NCBI GenBank assembly: GCA_022820835.1
Contig: JAJEET010000020.1
Location: 36,131 to 100,130, forward strand
DNA from: Candidatus Poribacteria bacterium
GTDB taxonomy: Bacteria > Poribacteria > WGA-4E > WGA-3G
DNA: 64,000 bases
Direction: 5' to 3'
Part shown: piece after piece, positions 45,255 through 53,503 of the stretch
How the letters are laid out: the number at the start of each line of letters is the position of its first letter
Numbering within the stretch: position 1 is the first letter of the stretch
Translations under genes and position numbers: made by a program
The notes under the pieces: generated by a model
Told to the model about the DNA's origin: nothing
The model's database searches: none
What the model saw: the letters and a program-made list of their open reading frames with translations, nothing else

Positions 45255-46031
45255 CTACCTATTTTGCTTAAGTTCTCCCCAAATCGTTGCAACTTTACCT
45301 ACAGAATCAACTGCCAACGTTGCGTCTAAACCGTTATCCATCAGCGATTGAATATCATCTTCCTCTAATGCGACATCAAAGAGTAGCATTTCATCGAACA
45401 TACCTTCCCACTCTCTTCCGCCACCATCCCAGGAGCCGATACGCCCGGGTCCAAATTCACCCGGCAAGGGGCCCCATGGACCTTCAGCATCAAGTTCACC
45501 GTCAAAATAGACGCGAACCGATTCTTCATTGCTACTATAAGCGACTGCGAGATGGAACCATTTGTTCAAGGTACTGTTATCTGCTGTGAAATCCGAATCG
45601 GGCCAACCCGGATGCCGGACAGGGTTGTTGGAGTGGATAGCCATCTCCATCTTGTTGTCTGGACGGAATTGGTAGTGGACATACCCGGTTGTCCAGCCGT
45701 CACGATTAAAGAAACATCTCCATGCCCCGACTCTTCCGGTCGAATTAAACCATTTCGCGATCGTGAAGTCTTCAAGCGGTCCAATCTGTGGAACAGTGAC
45801 CCAAGCATCCGTTCCATTAAGTTCGATAGCATTGCCGAATTTGCCTTTCACCCATTTAGCACCGCCGACGAGATTCCCGTCGTTCCCGTTGCCGGATGAA
45901 TCTTCAGCGACTTTTCCGTCCGTTTCATCAAACAACCAGGCACCGACAATAGATGTCGGATCAATTTCGGCATCGCTGAGTTGAACGAATATGCAGCCTA
46001 CGATAATTAAGCCGATTGTAAAGTATCTCAT
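45255..46031 (-). CDS. Secreted LamG domain protein, paralogue of 35890
   Basis: Signal peptide 'FTIGLIIVGCIFVQLSDA', then one LamG jelly roll: 'IVGAWLFDETDGKVAEDSSG', 'GNGNDGNLVGGAKWVKG', 'FTIAKWFNSTGRVGAWRCF', 'WFHLAVAYSSNEESVRVYF' and 'GMFDEMLLFDVALEEDDI'. The tail 'LAVDSVGKVATIWGELK' mirrors that of the gene at 35890. AAGGAG seven bases before ATG. The gene diverges from the respiratory cluster. Confidence 0.88.
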   Translation of the reverse strand: MRYFTIGLIIVGCIFVQLSDAEIDPTSIVGAWLFDETDGKVAEDSSGNGNDGNLVGGAKWVKGKFGNAIELNGTDAWVTVPQIGPLEDFTIAKWFNSTGRVGAWRCFFNRDGWTTGYVHYQFRPDNKMEMAIHSNNPVRHPGWPDSDFTADNSTLNKWFHLAVAYSSNEESVRVYFDGELDAEGPWGPLPGEFGPGRIGSWDGGGREWEGMFDEMLLFDVALEEDDIQSLMDNGLDATLAVDSVGKVATIWGELKQNR

Positions 46032-46250
46032 CTCAATTCTCCTTTAAGGGATATCGGTTTCTGAAACTCGGAAATTTTCTGACTTAGATTCTATCACAAT
46101 TTGTTAAAATATTGAACAAAATTTTACACATTTCAGGCAAAAAACGATGAAAAAATCTAATCTGTGAGGGCATCAAAATTTAAGAATAGCGTATCTGTGC
46201 TGCTATTTTCTAAATTTTGTACAATTCTGTGTGAAAATTGAAAAAAATGG

Positions 46251-46279
46251 TTGACAAACTTTTAAATAGATGTTATAAT
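46251..46279 (+). promoter_or_regulatory. Perfect promoter at the head of the respiratory cluster
   Basis: TTGACA 46251-46256, 17-base spacer, TATAAT 46274-46279. The Rieske GTG is at 46495, giving a leader of about 205 bases. A short frame at 46304-46492 in the leader has no family signal. Confidence 0.8.
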
Positions 46280-46494
46280 ATTTAACGCTTTTGACGTGAA
46301 ATCGTGTTGGATACCTCTTGTGTCTCTTATTGTAAATTTAGAGTCAATTTCGGGAGGCGAGCGTTTTTTGCCTATGTAGCGCAGACTTGCATAATTTGTG
46401 AAGCGATTTTGGTGACAATTTGTTTACAATTAGGTGTACCGGTTAATCGCATAGAATGGGCGCGTGAGCGTCGGTTACGAAATCGGGGGTAGAA

Positions 46495-46983
46495 GTGGAA
46501 TCTCGACGTAAATTTTTCAAATCTCTCGGTTGGGGGACTTTCGTTGCAGCATTGAGTTGGGCCTTCGGGCTCGGATTGGTTCGCTACCTATATCCGCGTG
46601 TGCTGTTTGAACCGTCTTCTATTTTTAAGGCAGGATTTCCAGCGGAATATCCGCCGGGCAGCGTTAGCGAAAAATTTAAAAAAGAGCCTTACGGCGTCTG
46701 GATCGTTCGGAAGCAGGATGGTGAATTCTACGCACTCTTGACAATCTGTACGCATCTCGGATGTACGCCGCGTTGGCTCGGCTCTGAAGGCAAATTCAAA
46801 TGCCCCTGCCACGGTAGCGGGTTTGACCGAGAAGGCATTAATTATGAGGGCCCCGCACCACGTCCGCTTGAGCGCGTTAAAATTACGTTGGCAGAAGATG
46901 GGCAGATCGAAATTGATAAGTCTGTAAAATTTTTAGGTGAGAAGGGGCAGTGGACTGACCCAGGCTCCTTTTTGAAGGTCTGA
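46495..46983 (+). CDS. Rieske 2Fe-2S protein of a quinol:cytochrome c reductase
   Basis: Electron acceptor from quinol in a bc/b6f-type complex. Twin-arginine N-terminus 'SRRKFFKSLGWGTF' with a membrane anchor ('FVAALSWAFGLGLVRYLY'). Cluster ligands are in 'TICTHLGCTPRW' (~82-93) and 'KCPCHGSGFDREG' (~106-118). 162 residues. GTG start with GGGGG upstream. Cytochrome b follows after about 107 bases, as in other Rieske/cytochrome b operons. Confidence 0.94.
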   Translation: MESRRKFFKSLGWGTFVAALSWAFGLGLVRYLYPRVLFEPSSIFKAGFPAEYPPGSVSEKFKKEPYGVWIVRKQDGEFYALLTICTHLGCTPRWLGSEGKFKCPCHGSGFDREGINYEGPAPRPLERVKITLAEDGQIEIDKSVKFLGEKGQWTDPGSFLKV

Positions 46984-47090
46984 AGAAAGGAGAGCATTCG
47001 CACCTCGCTCTGATCGAGTAGATGAGGCGTTTCTGAGATGTCCTATATCTCAAAATCCGCTATATTACAACGCACACGTCGGAGCTTGCT

Positions 47091-47870
47091 ATAAATAATA
47101 TTAACGAAGAACGTAAAGGGCTCAAAGAAAAAATTACGAATTCCGATATTTGGCGTTCTATTTTCCGCCATGGATATGAAAATACCGGCCGTCGTTATAC
47201 CTTACAAATCCTACAAAACGTCTGGCTGCATCTCCATCCTCCCCGGATTTCTCGTCATGCACTCAACTTCAGATTTACATGGTGCATGGGCGGTATCACT
47301 TTCCTCATGTTCCTTGTAACTGCTGTTACCGGTGTGCTCCTCATGTTCTATTACCGACCAACAGCCGAATATGCTTTCGCCGATGTACAGTACCTCGAAT
47401 TTGATATCCCCTTCGGTATGCTCCTACGCAACATGCACCGATGGGCAGCTCACGGCATGGTTATTTCGGTCATGTTACACATGTTCAGGGTCTTCCTGAC
47501 CGGGTCGTATAAGAAACCGAGAGAATTCAACTGGGCAGTCGGGGTCATCCTATTACTCGTCACATTTTTCTTGAGCTTCACCGGATACCTGTTGCCGTGG
47601 GATCAATTGGCTTTCTGGGCTGTGACTGTCGGCACAAATATGGCACGCGCTACACCCGTTTTAGGACACGAAGGACCATTTGCACCCGCCGACATCACGC
47701 AAGCAAACGATGTCCGATTCGCACTATTGGCAGGCACAATTGTTGGACCCTCAACGCTTTTGAGGTTCTACATCTTACACTGCGTCGCTGTACCTCTTTT
47801 GGCGAGCGCGTTGATGGCACTGCATTTCTGGCGCGTACGTAAAGATGGGGGCATCTCAGGACCGCTATAG
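47091..47870 (+). CDS. Cytochrome b6-type N-terminal subunit, non-canonical start
   Basis: Quinol-oxidising membrane subunit with four helices. Haem ligands His-x13-His are in 'NMHRWAAHGMVISVMLHMFR'. The second pair, in 'LHCVAVPLLASALMALHF', is His-x14-His, the b6 spacing. The end 'RKDGGISGPL' is also b6-like. 'FRFTWCMGGITF' carries the Cys that binds haem c(n) in b6. That Cys is the codon before the first ATG (47286), so the real start lies upstream. 'IWRSIFRHGYENTG' and 'VWLHLHPPRISRHAL' are clearly coding. Between the stop at 47034 and 47286 there is no in-frame ATG, GTG or TTG. ATA 47091 lies six bases after GGAG; ATT 47100 is next. Confidence 0.8.
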   Translation: MNNINEERKGLKEKITNSDIWRSIFRHGYENTGRRYTLQILQNVWLHLHPPRISRHALNFRFTWCMGGITFLMFLVTAVTGVLLMFYYRPTAEYAFADVQYLEFDIPFGMLLRNMHRWAAHGMVISVMLHMFRVFLTGSYKKPREFNWAVGVILLLVTFFLSFTGYLLPWDQLAFWAVTVGTNMARATPVLGHEGPFAPADITQANDVRFALLAGTIVGPSTLLRFYILHCVAVPLLASALMALHFWRVRKDGGISGPL

Positions 47871-47960
47871 GCAGAATTGTGAAATGAATCTTTTTTCCAG
47901 CGGAACGCGGTTTCTGTTCGCATCGGTAAGGAACACTATATTTGAAGGAGCGGAAAGAAT

Positions 47961-48827
47961 ATGGAGCATTTTATAGCACTGGTGACGAAACCCGATAACG
48001 TCCCTATTGTTGCTATTCTTTTTTTAATACCCTATTTCATGTGGCTCTCATACCGGCAGGCACGTCAGACTGATAAAACCGGGGTGCCGTCAGATGCGCA
48101 TCTTAACGATAAGGTCTATGTCTGGCCATATCTCTGCAGAAACGAATTTATTTGCGCAATTATCGTTATGCTCGTCTTAGGGGTCTGGTCAATTATGATT
48201 GATGCACCGCTTGAAGAGCCGAGCGATCCGACCAAAACGCCAAACCCGTCTAAAGCACCATGGTATTTCCTGGCACTTCAAGAGATGCTCGTCTACTTCG
48301 ATCCGTGGATCGCTGGTGTTGTACTACCAGGATTAATTATTGCCGGCTTGGTTGCGATTCCTTACATTGACACAAACCCAAAAGGTAAGGGATATTATAC
48401 AATCAAGGAGCGTCCGTTTGCGCTCGCTGTATTCTCCTTCGGATTTATCATTTTGTGGATCGTTTTGATGGTCGTCGGCACATTCCTCCGAGGACCCGGA
48501 TGGAACTTCTTCGCACCTTGGGAAGCATGGGACCCGCACCTCGTTGTTCCATTGACGAACGTAAATTTATCGTACCTTTTCGGGATTCGCGACGCAAATA
48601 CCGCAAACTTTTTCGGGTTCGTTGTCGTCGCCGGTTATTTCGCACTCGGACCCATCGTCTATTTATGGAAACGTAAAACCAGCAATTTCTTACAGGAACT
48701 CGGGCTCGTTCGATATATCATTGTCTCGTTCCTCTTCTTGACGATGATGGCACTGCCGATAAAAATGATCTTGCGAATATTTTTTAATGTAAAATACATC
48801 TGGGTGTCACCGTGGTTCAACATTTAG
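47961..48827 (+). CDS. Cytochrome b C-terminal domain subunit (subunit IV-like)
   Basis: Second half of the split cytochrome b, closing the quinol sites. 'SKAPWYFLALQEMLVYFDPW' contains the PxWYF relative of the PEWY motif. 288 residues with about seven helices, much longer than plastid/cyanobacterial subunit IV (~160). Additional helices follow 'GYYTIKERPFALAVFSFGF'. It lies 90 bases after the b6 subunit; GGAG precedes ATG. Confidence 0.9.
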   Translation: MEHFIALVTKPDNVPIVAILFLIPYFMWLSYRQARQTDKTGVPSDAHLNDKVYVWPYLCRNEFICAIIVMLVLGVWSIMIDAPLEEPSDPTKTPNPSKAPWYFLALQEMLVYFDPWIAGVVLPGLIIAGLVAIPYIDTNPKGKGYYTIKERPFALAVFSFGFIILWIVLMVVGTFLRGPGWNFFAPWEAWDPHLVVPLTNVNLSYLFGIRDANTANFFGFVVVAGYFALGPIVYLWKRKTSNFLQELGLVRYIIVSFLFLTMMALPIKMILRIFFNVKYIWVSPWFNI

Positions 48828-48886
48828 TCGGTAGGAATCACACAGCCGTGCTGTGAAGGCAATGACATTGTATCGTATCAATTGAC

Positions 48887-51800
48887 ATGGAGGTAGTAAA
48901 GTTCGTGCAGAACAAAAAAGAGATTCCCGTTGAAAATAAATCGTATTCTGCTTTGTTCTTTATTTTGTCAGGACTGTTAGGACTCGTAACCCTCTGGGGG
49001 TTCTGGAGTGAGATGATCACGCGACGTCCATGGAAACAAATCCAGCAGCAGTTTTATCAATATGAATATGACAAGACCTACGCGGAATTGGAAAAGGCAA
49101 AACTGCTTTTGCCCGAACTCGCCACGCCTCAAAAACCTGATGCTAAAGCGTTGGACAGATTGAACGAAGAGGTCAAGAAAGCTCAGGTCACACTTGACGA
49201 AGCGATGCAGGAACGAAAATTCCGGCAGAGCGAATCGGACGCGATTAACTATAAGTATCAGCATAGCCTACACGAAGCAAAGGGTAAACGCAATGAAACC
49301 GTTGACAAGTGGCAAAAGAAACTCGCTGACCTTGAGTCCCGAATTGAAGGCGAACTGACGGCGGCTGTTCTAACTGCAGAAGCAACTTTCACTCAGGCTA
49401 ACAAAGACTTGGCGCAATTTTATCAAACGAATAACGACCCCCAGCTCGCACTCAGCACGTACCTTATCGCACAGAAATATGACGCTACGGACACTGAAAT
49501 CCTTGATGGCATCGCCACCGCACAAGCAGCCCTTCAAGCACTACAAGCCGACAAAGCCAAATACGATGAAGTCGCAAGACTACAAGAAAAACTGGATTCC
49601 GTCGGCGGTATCAAGCGGACCTTCCTCGGCAGCCTATTGGAAAACCCGTTCCGTCAAACGCGAAGCATTACACAATACTATCTTGAGGATTTCGATTATA
49701 CCGCGGATCGCTGCGCAACATGCCACTTTTCTGCTGATAGACCTGGATATGAGCAATCCGCACAAGAGACTTTTGAGGTCGAAGGAGACGGCGAAAATCC
49801 AGTTGTACACCGTCTCAAACACGCAAGCGTCAACGTCGGTAGTGAAAATATCGTAATTGATGGATTTGATGCTGAAGCAGACGAATATACACTCGAAGAA
49901 AACGGAACGCTTACCTTTAGCGACGTTGATGTCTTCGGTGAAGTTGAAATCTCTTATGATACCAGCTATCGATCCGTCCTCCAGACGCATCCGCACCGTG
50001 ATGTCCTCCTCGCAAAACATCCAGTTGATCAATTCGGATGTACACCCTGCCACGGTGGACAAGGACAAGCGTTGACAGCGAAAGCAGCACACGCACTAAC
50101 ACATGCCGAATACTGGCTCACACCTGTACTCGGATTGGACGAACATACAGGCAGAACGTCCGAAGAGACCAAAGGATATATGGAATCTAATTGTCGGCGG
50201 TGCCACGATGGCGTAATGATGTTAGATTCCAGTGTGATACCCGGAACAGATCAACCTAAAGACTACGCACCGAATCTCACCAAAGGGTTGGCACTCTTTG
50301 AAGACCTCGGTTGCCACGGTTGCCACGCTGTAGAAGGATATAGTGCAATTGAAGATATTGCAAAAGTCGGGCCCTCACTCGCAAAAGTCGGAAGTAAGGT
50401 GAAAAATACCGCTTGGCTTGAGAGTTGGATTAAGAAGCCGCAAGCCTATCTGCCAAAGGCGACAATGCCGAACTTCTTCCCCACCGATGGTATGAGTCAA
50501 GTCGTATACCTCAAAAACGGTGGAACGCGCACAGGTGTTGTCACGAAAACCGACAACGGAATCGTGATCAAAACAGACGATGGAACCGAATATCCGTATC
50601 CGGACAGTTTTGTTGTTCGGATCGTCGATGAAGTGAAATCTATCGCAGCTTACCTCGCGACGATGAGCGATACAAACCTTGATGAAGCCTCAGCAAATTA
50701 TTCCCAATCTGAAAGTGCTATTAAAGCAGGCGAGGAAACCGTTAAAACCGTCGGTTGTCTGACATGCCACGCCGTTGACGGCTTAGGAAGCGATTTCGGC
50801 CCAGCACTTGATAGTGTCGGGGCGAAGGTCACGCCGAATTATCTCCATCAGTGGATAAACGATCCAAAGGATTATGACCCCGATACCAGTATGCCGAGCC
50901 TGCGGCTAAGTGATCGCGAACTTAACAACGTTGTTGCCTATCTGATGAGTTTACAGAAAGCAACGCCTAACCCAGCAAGCGAATCCATCGGTGAAGTGGA
51001 TGCCAAGGAAGGCGAAGGACTCGTTAGAACATACGGATGCTTCGGTTGCCACGAAATTCCGGGATTTGAAAATGAATCGAAGGTCGGGGCTGACCTCGGT
51101 GAATTCGGCGCGAAATTCGCTGATGAACTTGACTTCGGCGATACAGTTGACGTTGAGCATAGTTGGACAGGCTGGACAATCGGTAAAGTTACCGATCCAC
51201 GACGTTATCAAACCCGACGTATTGTCTCTCGGATGCCTGTCTTCCAAATTGACGATGAACAAGCAAAGGCACTTGCCGTACTCCTGAAGAGTTTCCAACC
51301 TGAAAAATATCCGCTCAGCTATATACATAACCGCTCCGAAAAACTGAACCGTATTGATGCAGGGAGACGACTCGTCAAAAAGTATAACTGCAGCGGCTGT
51401 CATGAAATCGAAGGCACAGGGGGCGATTATCAAGACGTTATCATCGCACATGAGGGACTCGGTGAGACGGTCGCCAAGCAATTCGCACCGCCACCCTTGA
51501 AATCACAAGGCGCAAGAGTCTACCCAGACTGGCTGTTTGAATTCCTTAAGAATCCCTCTGAGATTCGCTATGGACTCAAAGTCCGGATGCCGACATTTGA
51601 ATTGTCCGATGATGAGGCAACGACACTTGTTAAGTACTTCTCCGCACTTGATGATGAACCGTTCCCGTATGAAACGCTCGAAACACCAACACCGACGACT
51701 GCGGAATTGCGCGTCGGGAAGCAGATTTTTGACGAACTCCAGTGTATTTCTTGTCACCCTTCACAAGGCGAAGTTATTCCCGAAGGCAGTGATAAGGCAG

Positions 51801-52015
51801 GACGTCCGGATCTCTCGTTGGCAAAGGGACGACTCAAACCCGATTGGCTTATTGATTGGATGAAGGATCCGCAATCGTTCCAGCCCGGAACAGCGATGCC
51901 CCAGGCGTGGCCACTCGTCAGTGGACAACACATGGCAGTTGATGGATATGCTGGAAATGACGCTGAAAAACAGATTCAACTCGTCCGAGATTATCTCATC
52001 TCGTTGGGACGTTAA
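48887..52015 (+). CDS. Octahaem c-type cytochrome, membrane-anchored
   Basis: 1042 residues with eight CxxCH sites: CATCH, CTPCH, CRRCH, CHGCH, CLTCH, CFGCH, CSGCH and CISCH. One transmembrane helix near the N-terminus ('ALFFILSGLLGLVTLWGFW') leads into a coiled-coil region (~50-220, 'LDRLNEEVKKAQVTLDEAM'). The haem domains follow, each with a later 'MP' motif offering the axial Met. Between residues ~545 and 580 a small beta segment ('YLKNGGTRTGVVTKTDNGIV') is inserted inside one haem domain. GTG 48905 (GGAGG ten bases upstream) is an alternative start. Likely the electron-accepting cytochrome of the b6-type complex. Confidence 0.92.
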   Translation: MEVVKFVQNKKEIPVENKSYSALFFILSGLLGLVTLWGFWSEMITRRPWKQIQQQFYQYEYDKTYAELEKAKLLLPELATPQKPDAKALDRLNEEVKKAQVTLDEAMQERKFRQSESDAINYKYQHSLHEAKGKRNETVDKWQKKLADLESRIEGELTAAVLTAEATFTQANKDLAQFYQTNNDPQLALSTYLIAQKYDATDTEILDGIATAQAALQALQADKAKYDEVARLQEKLDSVGGIKRTFLGSLLENPFRQTRSITQYYLEDFDYTADRCATCHFSADRPGYEQSAQETFEVEGDGENPVVHRLKHASVNVGSENIVIDGFDAEADEYTLEENGTLTFSDVDVFGEVEISYDTSYRSVLQTHPHRDVLLAKHPVDQFGCTPCHGGQGQALTAKAAHALTHAEYWLTPVLGLDEHTGRTSEETKGYMESNCRRCHDGVMMLDSSVIPGTDQPKDYAPNLTKGLALFEDLGCHGCHAVEGYSAIEDIAKVGPSLAKVGSKVKNTAWLESWIKKPQAYLPKATMPNFFPTDGMSQVVYLKNGGTRTGVVTKTDNGIVIKTDDGTEYPYPDSFVVRIVDEVKSIAAYLATMSDTNLDEASANYSQSESAIKAGEETVKTVGCLTCHAVDGLGSDFGPALDSVGAKVTPNYLHQWINDPKDYDPDTSMPSLRLSDRELNNVVAYLMSLQKATPNPASESIGEVDAKEGEGLVRTYGCFGCHEIPGFENESKVGADLGEFGAKFADELDFGDTVDVEHSWTGWTIGKVTDPRRYQTRRIVSRMPVFQIDDEQAKALAVLLKSFQPEKYPLSYIHNRSEKLNRIDAGRRLVKKYNCSGCHEIEGTGGDYQDVIIAHEGLGETVAKQFAPPPLKSQGARVYPDWLFEFLKNPSEIRYGLKVRMPTFELSDDEATTLVKYFSALDDEPFPYETLETPTPTTAELRVGKQIFDELQCISCHPSQGEVIPEGSDKAGRPDLSLAKGRLKPDWLIDWMKDPQSFQPGTAMPQAWPLVSGQHMAVDGYAGNDAEKQIQLVRDYLISLGR

Positions 52016-52131
52016 TAGTTATCAGTCATCAGTTGTCAGTTACAAGAGGTTTTTGATAGTTCTAAGGTTTCCTCTTTCTGACCACTGAAAGATTTTTCGC
52101 AGAAAAATCGTACTGACAACTGACAACTATC
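52013..52131 (+). repeat. Inverted heptamer-repeat element before the monohaem cytochrome gene
   Basis: Left arm 'tatcagtcatcagttgtcag' and right arm 'ctgacaactgacaactatc' are complementary. A small inner hairpin (gatttttc/gaaaaatc) lies between. The right arm ends on ATG 52132. Confidence 0.75.
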
Positions 52132-52488
52132 ATGAAACACCTTGTAGTCGTCATTGTCATGATTATTGTATGGCTCAACGGTTTAATCTGGTTGGGCAGA
52201 CAGGTCGATCCGAGCACGAAATATGCATCGGATATACAATATAAGTACGCGCGATACTGCGCAGGATGCCACGGACACAACGGTGAAGGGAACGGACGCA
52301 TCGGCCGATTCAAAAAATTAGATCCAGCGGATCTGACAGACAACAATCTCTGGGAGATGCACGACGACGAACAATTGCTGAATAGTATTAACGACGGGAA
52401 AGACGATATGCCAGCATTTCACTACTATCTCAGCGATGAAGAGCAACGTGAGATTCTCAACTATATTAAGGAGACGTTTCGTCTCTAA
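52132..52488 (+). CDS. Small membrane-anchored monohaem cytochrome c
   Basis: 118 residues. N-terminal uncleaved anchor or signal 'LVVVIVMIIVWLNGLIWLG', then a compact cytochrome c with 'YCAGCHGHNGEGNG' and axial Met in 'KDDMPAFHYYLSD'. 'GRFKKLDPADLTD' is typical of class I members of this type. The start codon directly follows an inverted repeat and has no ribosome site. Probably a mobile electron shuttle held at the membrane. Confidence 0.9.
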   Translation: MKHLVVVIVMIIVWLNGLIWLGRQVDPSTKYASDIQYKYARYCAGCHGHNGEGNGRIGRFKKLDPADLTDNNLWEMHDDEQLLNSINDGKDDMPAFHYYLSDEEQREILNYIKETFRL

Positions 52489-52605
52489 CGCAAAGATAGT
52501 TACGAAAAAATAGTCCAGATTTTCGGTCTTTTTATTTGCGTTTCTTGTCTCAGTAATGTTAATATATTGCAGAACAAATTTAAACTATAAAAGGAGAAAA
52601 TAATC

Positions 52606-53352
52606 ATGAAAACCCTAATGGCTTTGCTTGTTTTTGGAATGCTTGCAAGTGTTGCGTTCGCAGGAAACATCACCGGCACCGTCATGTATGAAGGCGATGC
52701 CCCAGAGCGCCCAGTACTAACCGCTACCAAAGACGAGCATTGCGTTGATGCCGTAAAAGGCACAAAATCCGAAGCACTCGTTGTCTCAAAAGGCAAAGGC
52801 ATCAAGAACGTTGTTATTTACGCACGCGTCCGCGGCGCAAAAGTGACATTGCCGAAGAATAACCCCGTCATGGACCAGAAGGATTGTGCTTACTATCCAC
52901 ATGTCTTGGCAGTTCCTGTTGGGGCTACTGTGGACTTAACCTCTAAGGATCCAGTGGCACACAATGTTCACTCCCATGCCCAGAAGAACGAAGCACCGAA
53001 CATCCAAATCCCGAAGGCTGGGGTGGTTTATCCATACACAATCGCAAAGGCTGAGCAAATTAAATTTACCTGCGACATCCACCCGTGGATGACTGGCTAC
53101 ATCGTTGCTGTTCCTAATAACTTCTTTGCTGTCACTGGCTACAAAGACGCAGAAGATAAATGGATCAGTTCGGATGCCTATGAAAAATCTGAAGATACCG
53201 GTAAATACACAATCGAAAATGTTCCTGCTGGTAGAGCACGCGTCATCGCATGGCATGAAGAACTCGGCACAGCGATTAAAAGCGTTGAAGTTACCGCAGA
53301 TGGTGATCTCAACGTCAACTTTACGAGTGCTGATTTTGAGAAAAAAGAATAA
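52606..53352 (+). CDS. Cupredoxin-like periplasmic protein
   Basis: Signal peptide 'MALLVFGMLASVAFA'. A cupredoxin-type fold follows with candidate copper ligands His ('VAHNVHSHAQ') and Cys-His-Met ('FTCDIHPWMTGYI'). Upstream, 'HCVDAVKGTKSEALVV' is shared with methylamine-utilisation-associated plastocyanin-like proteins. The C-terminal part ('GKYTIENVPAGRARVIAWHE') is a carboxypeptidase-regulatory-like sandwich. 248 residues. AAAAGGAG before ATG. A paralogue lies at 60386. Probably an electron carrier or copper-holding protein. Confidence 0.8.
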   Translation: MKTLMALLVFGMLASVAFAGNITGTVMYEGDAPERPVLTATKDEHCVDAVKGTKSEALVVSKGKGIKNVVIYARVRGAKVTLPKNNPVMDQKDCAYYPHVLAVPVGATVDLTSKDPVAHNVHSHAQKNEAPNIQIPKAGVVYPYTIAKAEQIKFTCDIHPWMTGYIVAVPNNFFAVTGYKDAEDKWISSDAYEKSEDTGKYTIENVPAGRARVIAWHEELGTAIKSVEVTADGDLNVNFTSADFEKKE

Positions 53353-53503
53353 TTTACAGCAGATTCTATACAAGCCGTCGCGGGTCGGTTAATACCCGCC
53401 TAAATCCTAAATAGAGAGGCGGCGTTCCTCCCTACAGGAGTAGGCATGCTCCGTATGCCGTTCACAACGGATGTCTAAATTGGGTACCACGCCGGGATAA
53501 TTG

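Noticed and set aside
45108..45329. 73-codon plus-strand frame
   Set aside because: Begins in a repeat copy and overlaps the 3' end of the LamG gene on the other strand.
46304..46492. 62-codon frame between the promoter and the Rieske gene
   Set aside because: TTG start without ribosome site and no similarity I recognise. A short leader peptide cannot be excluded but is not supported.
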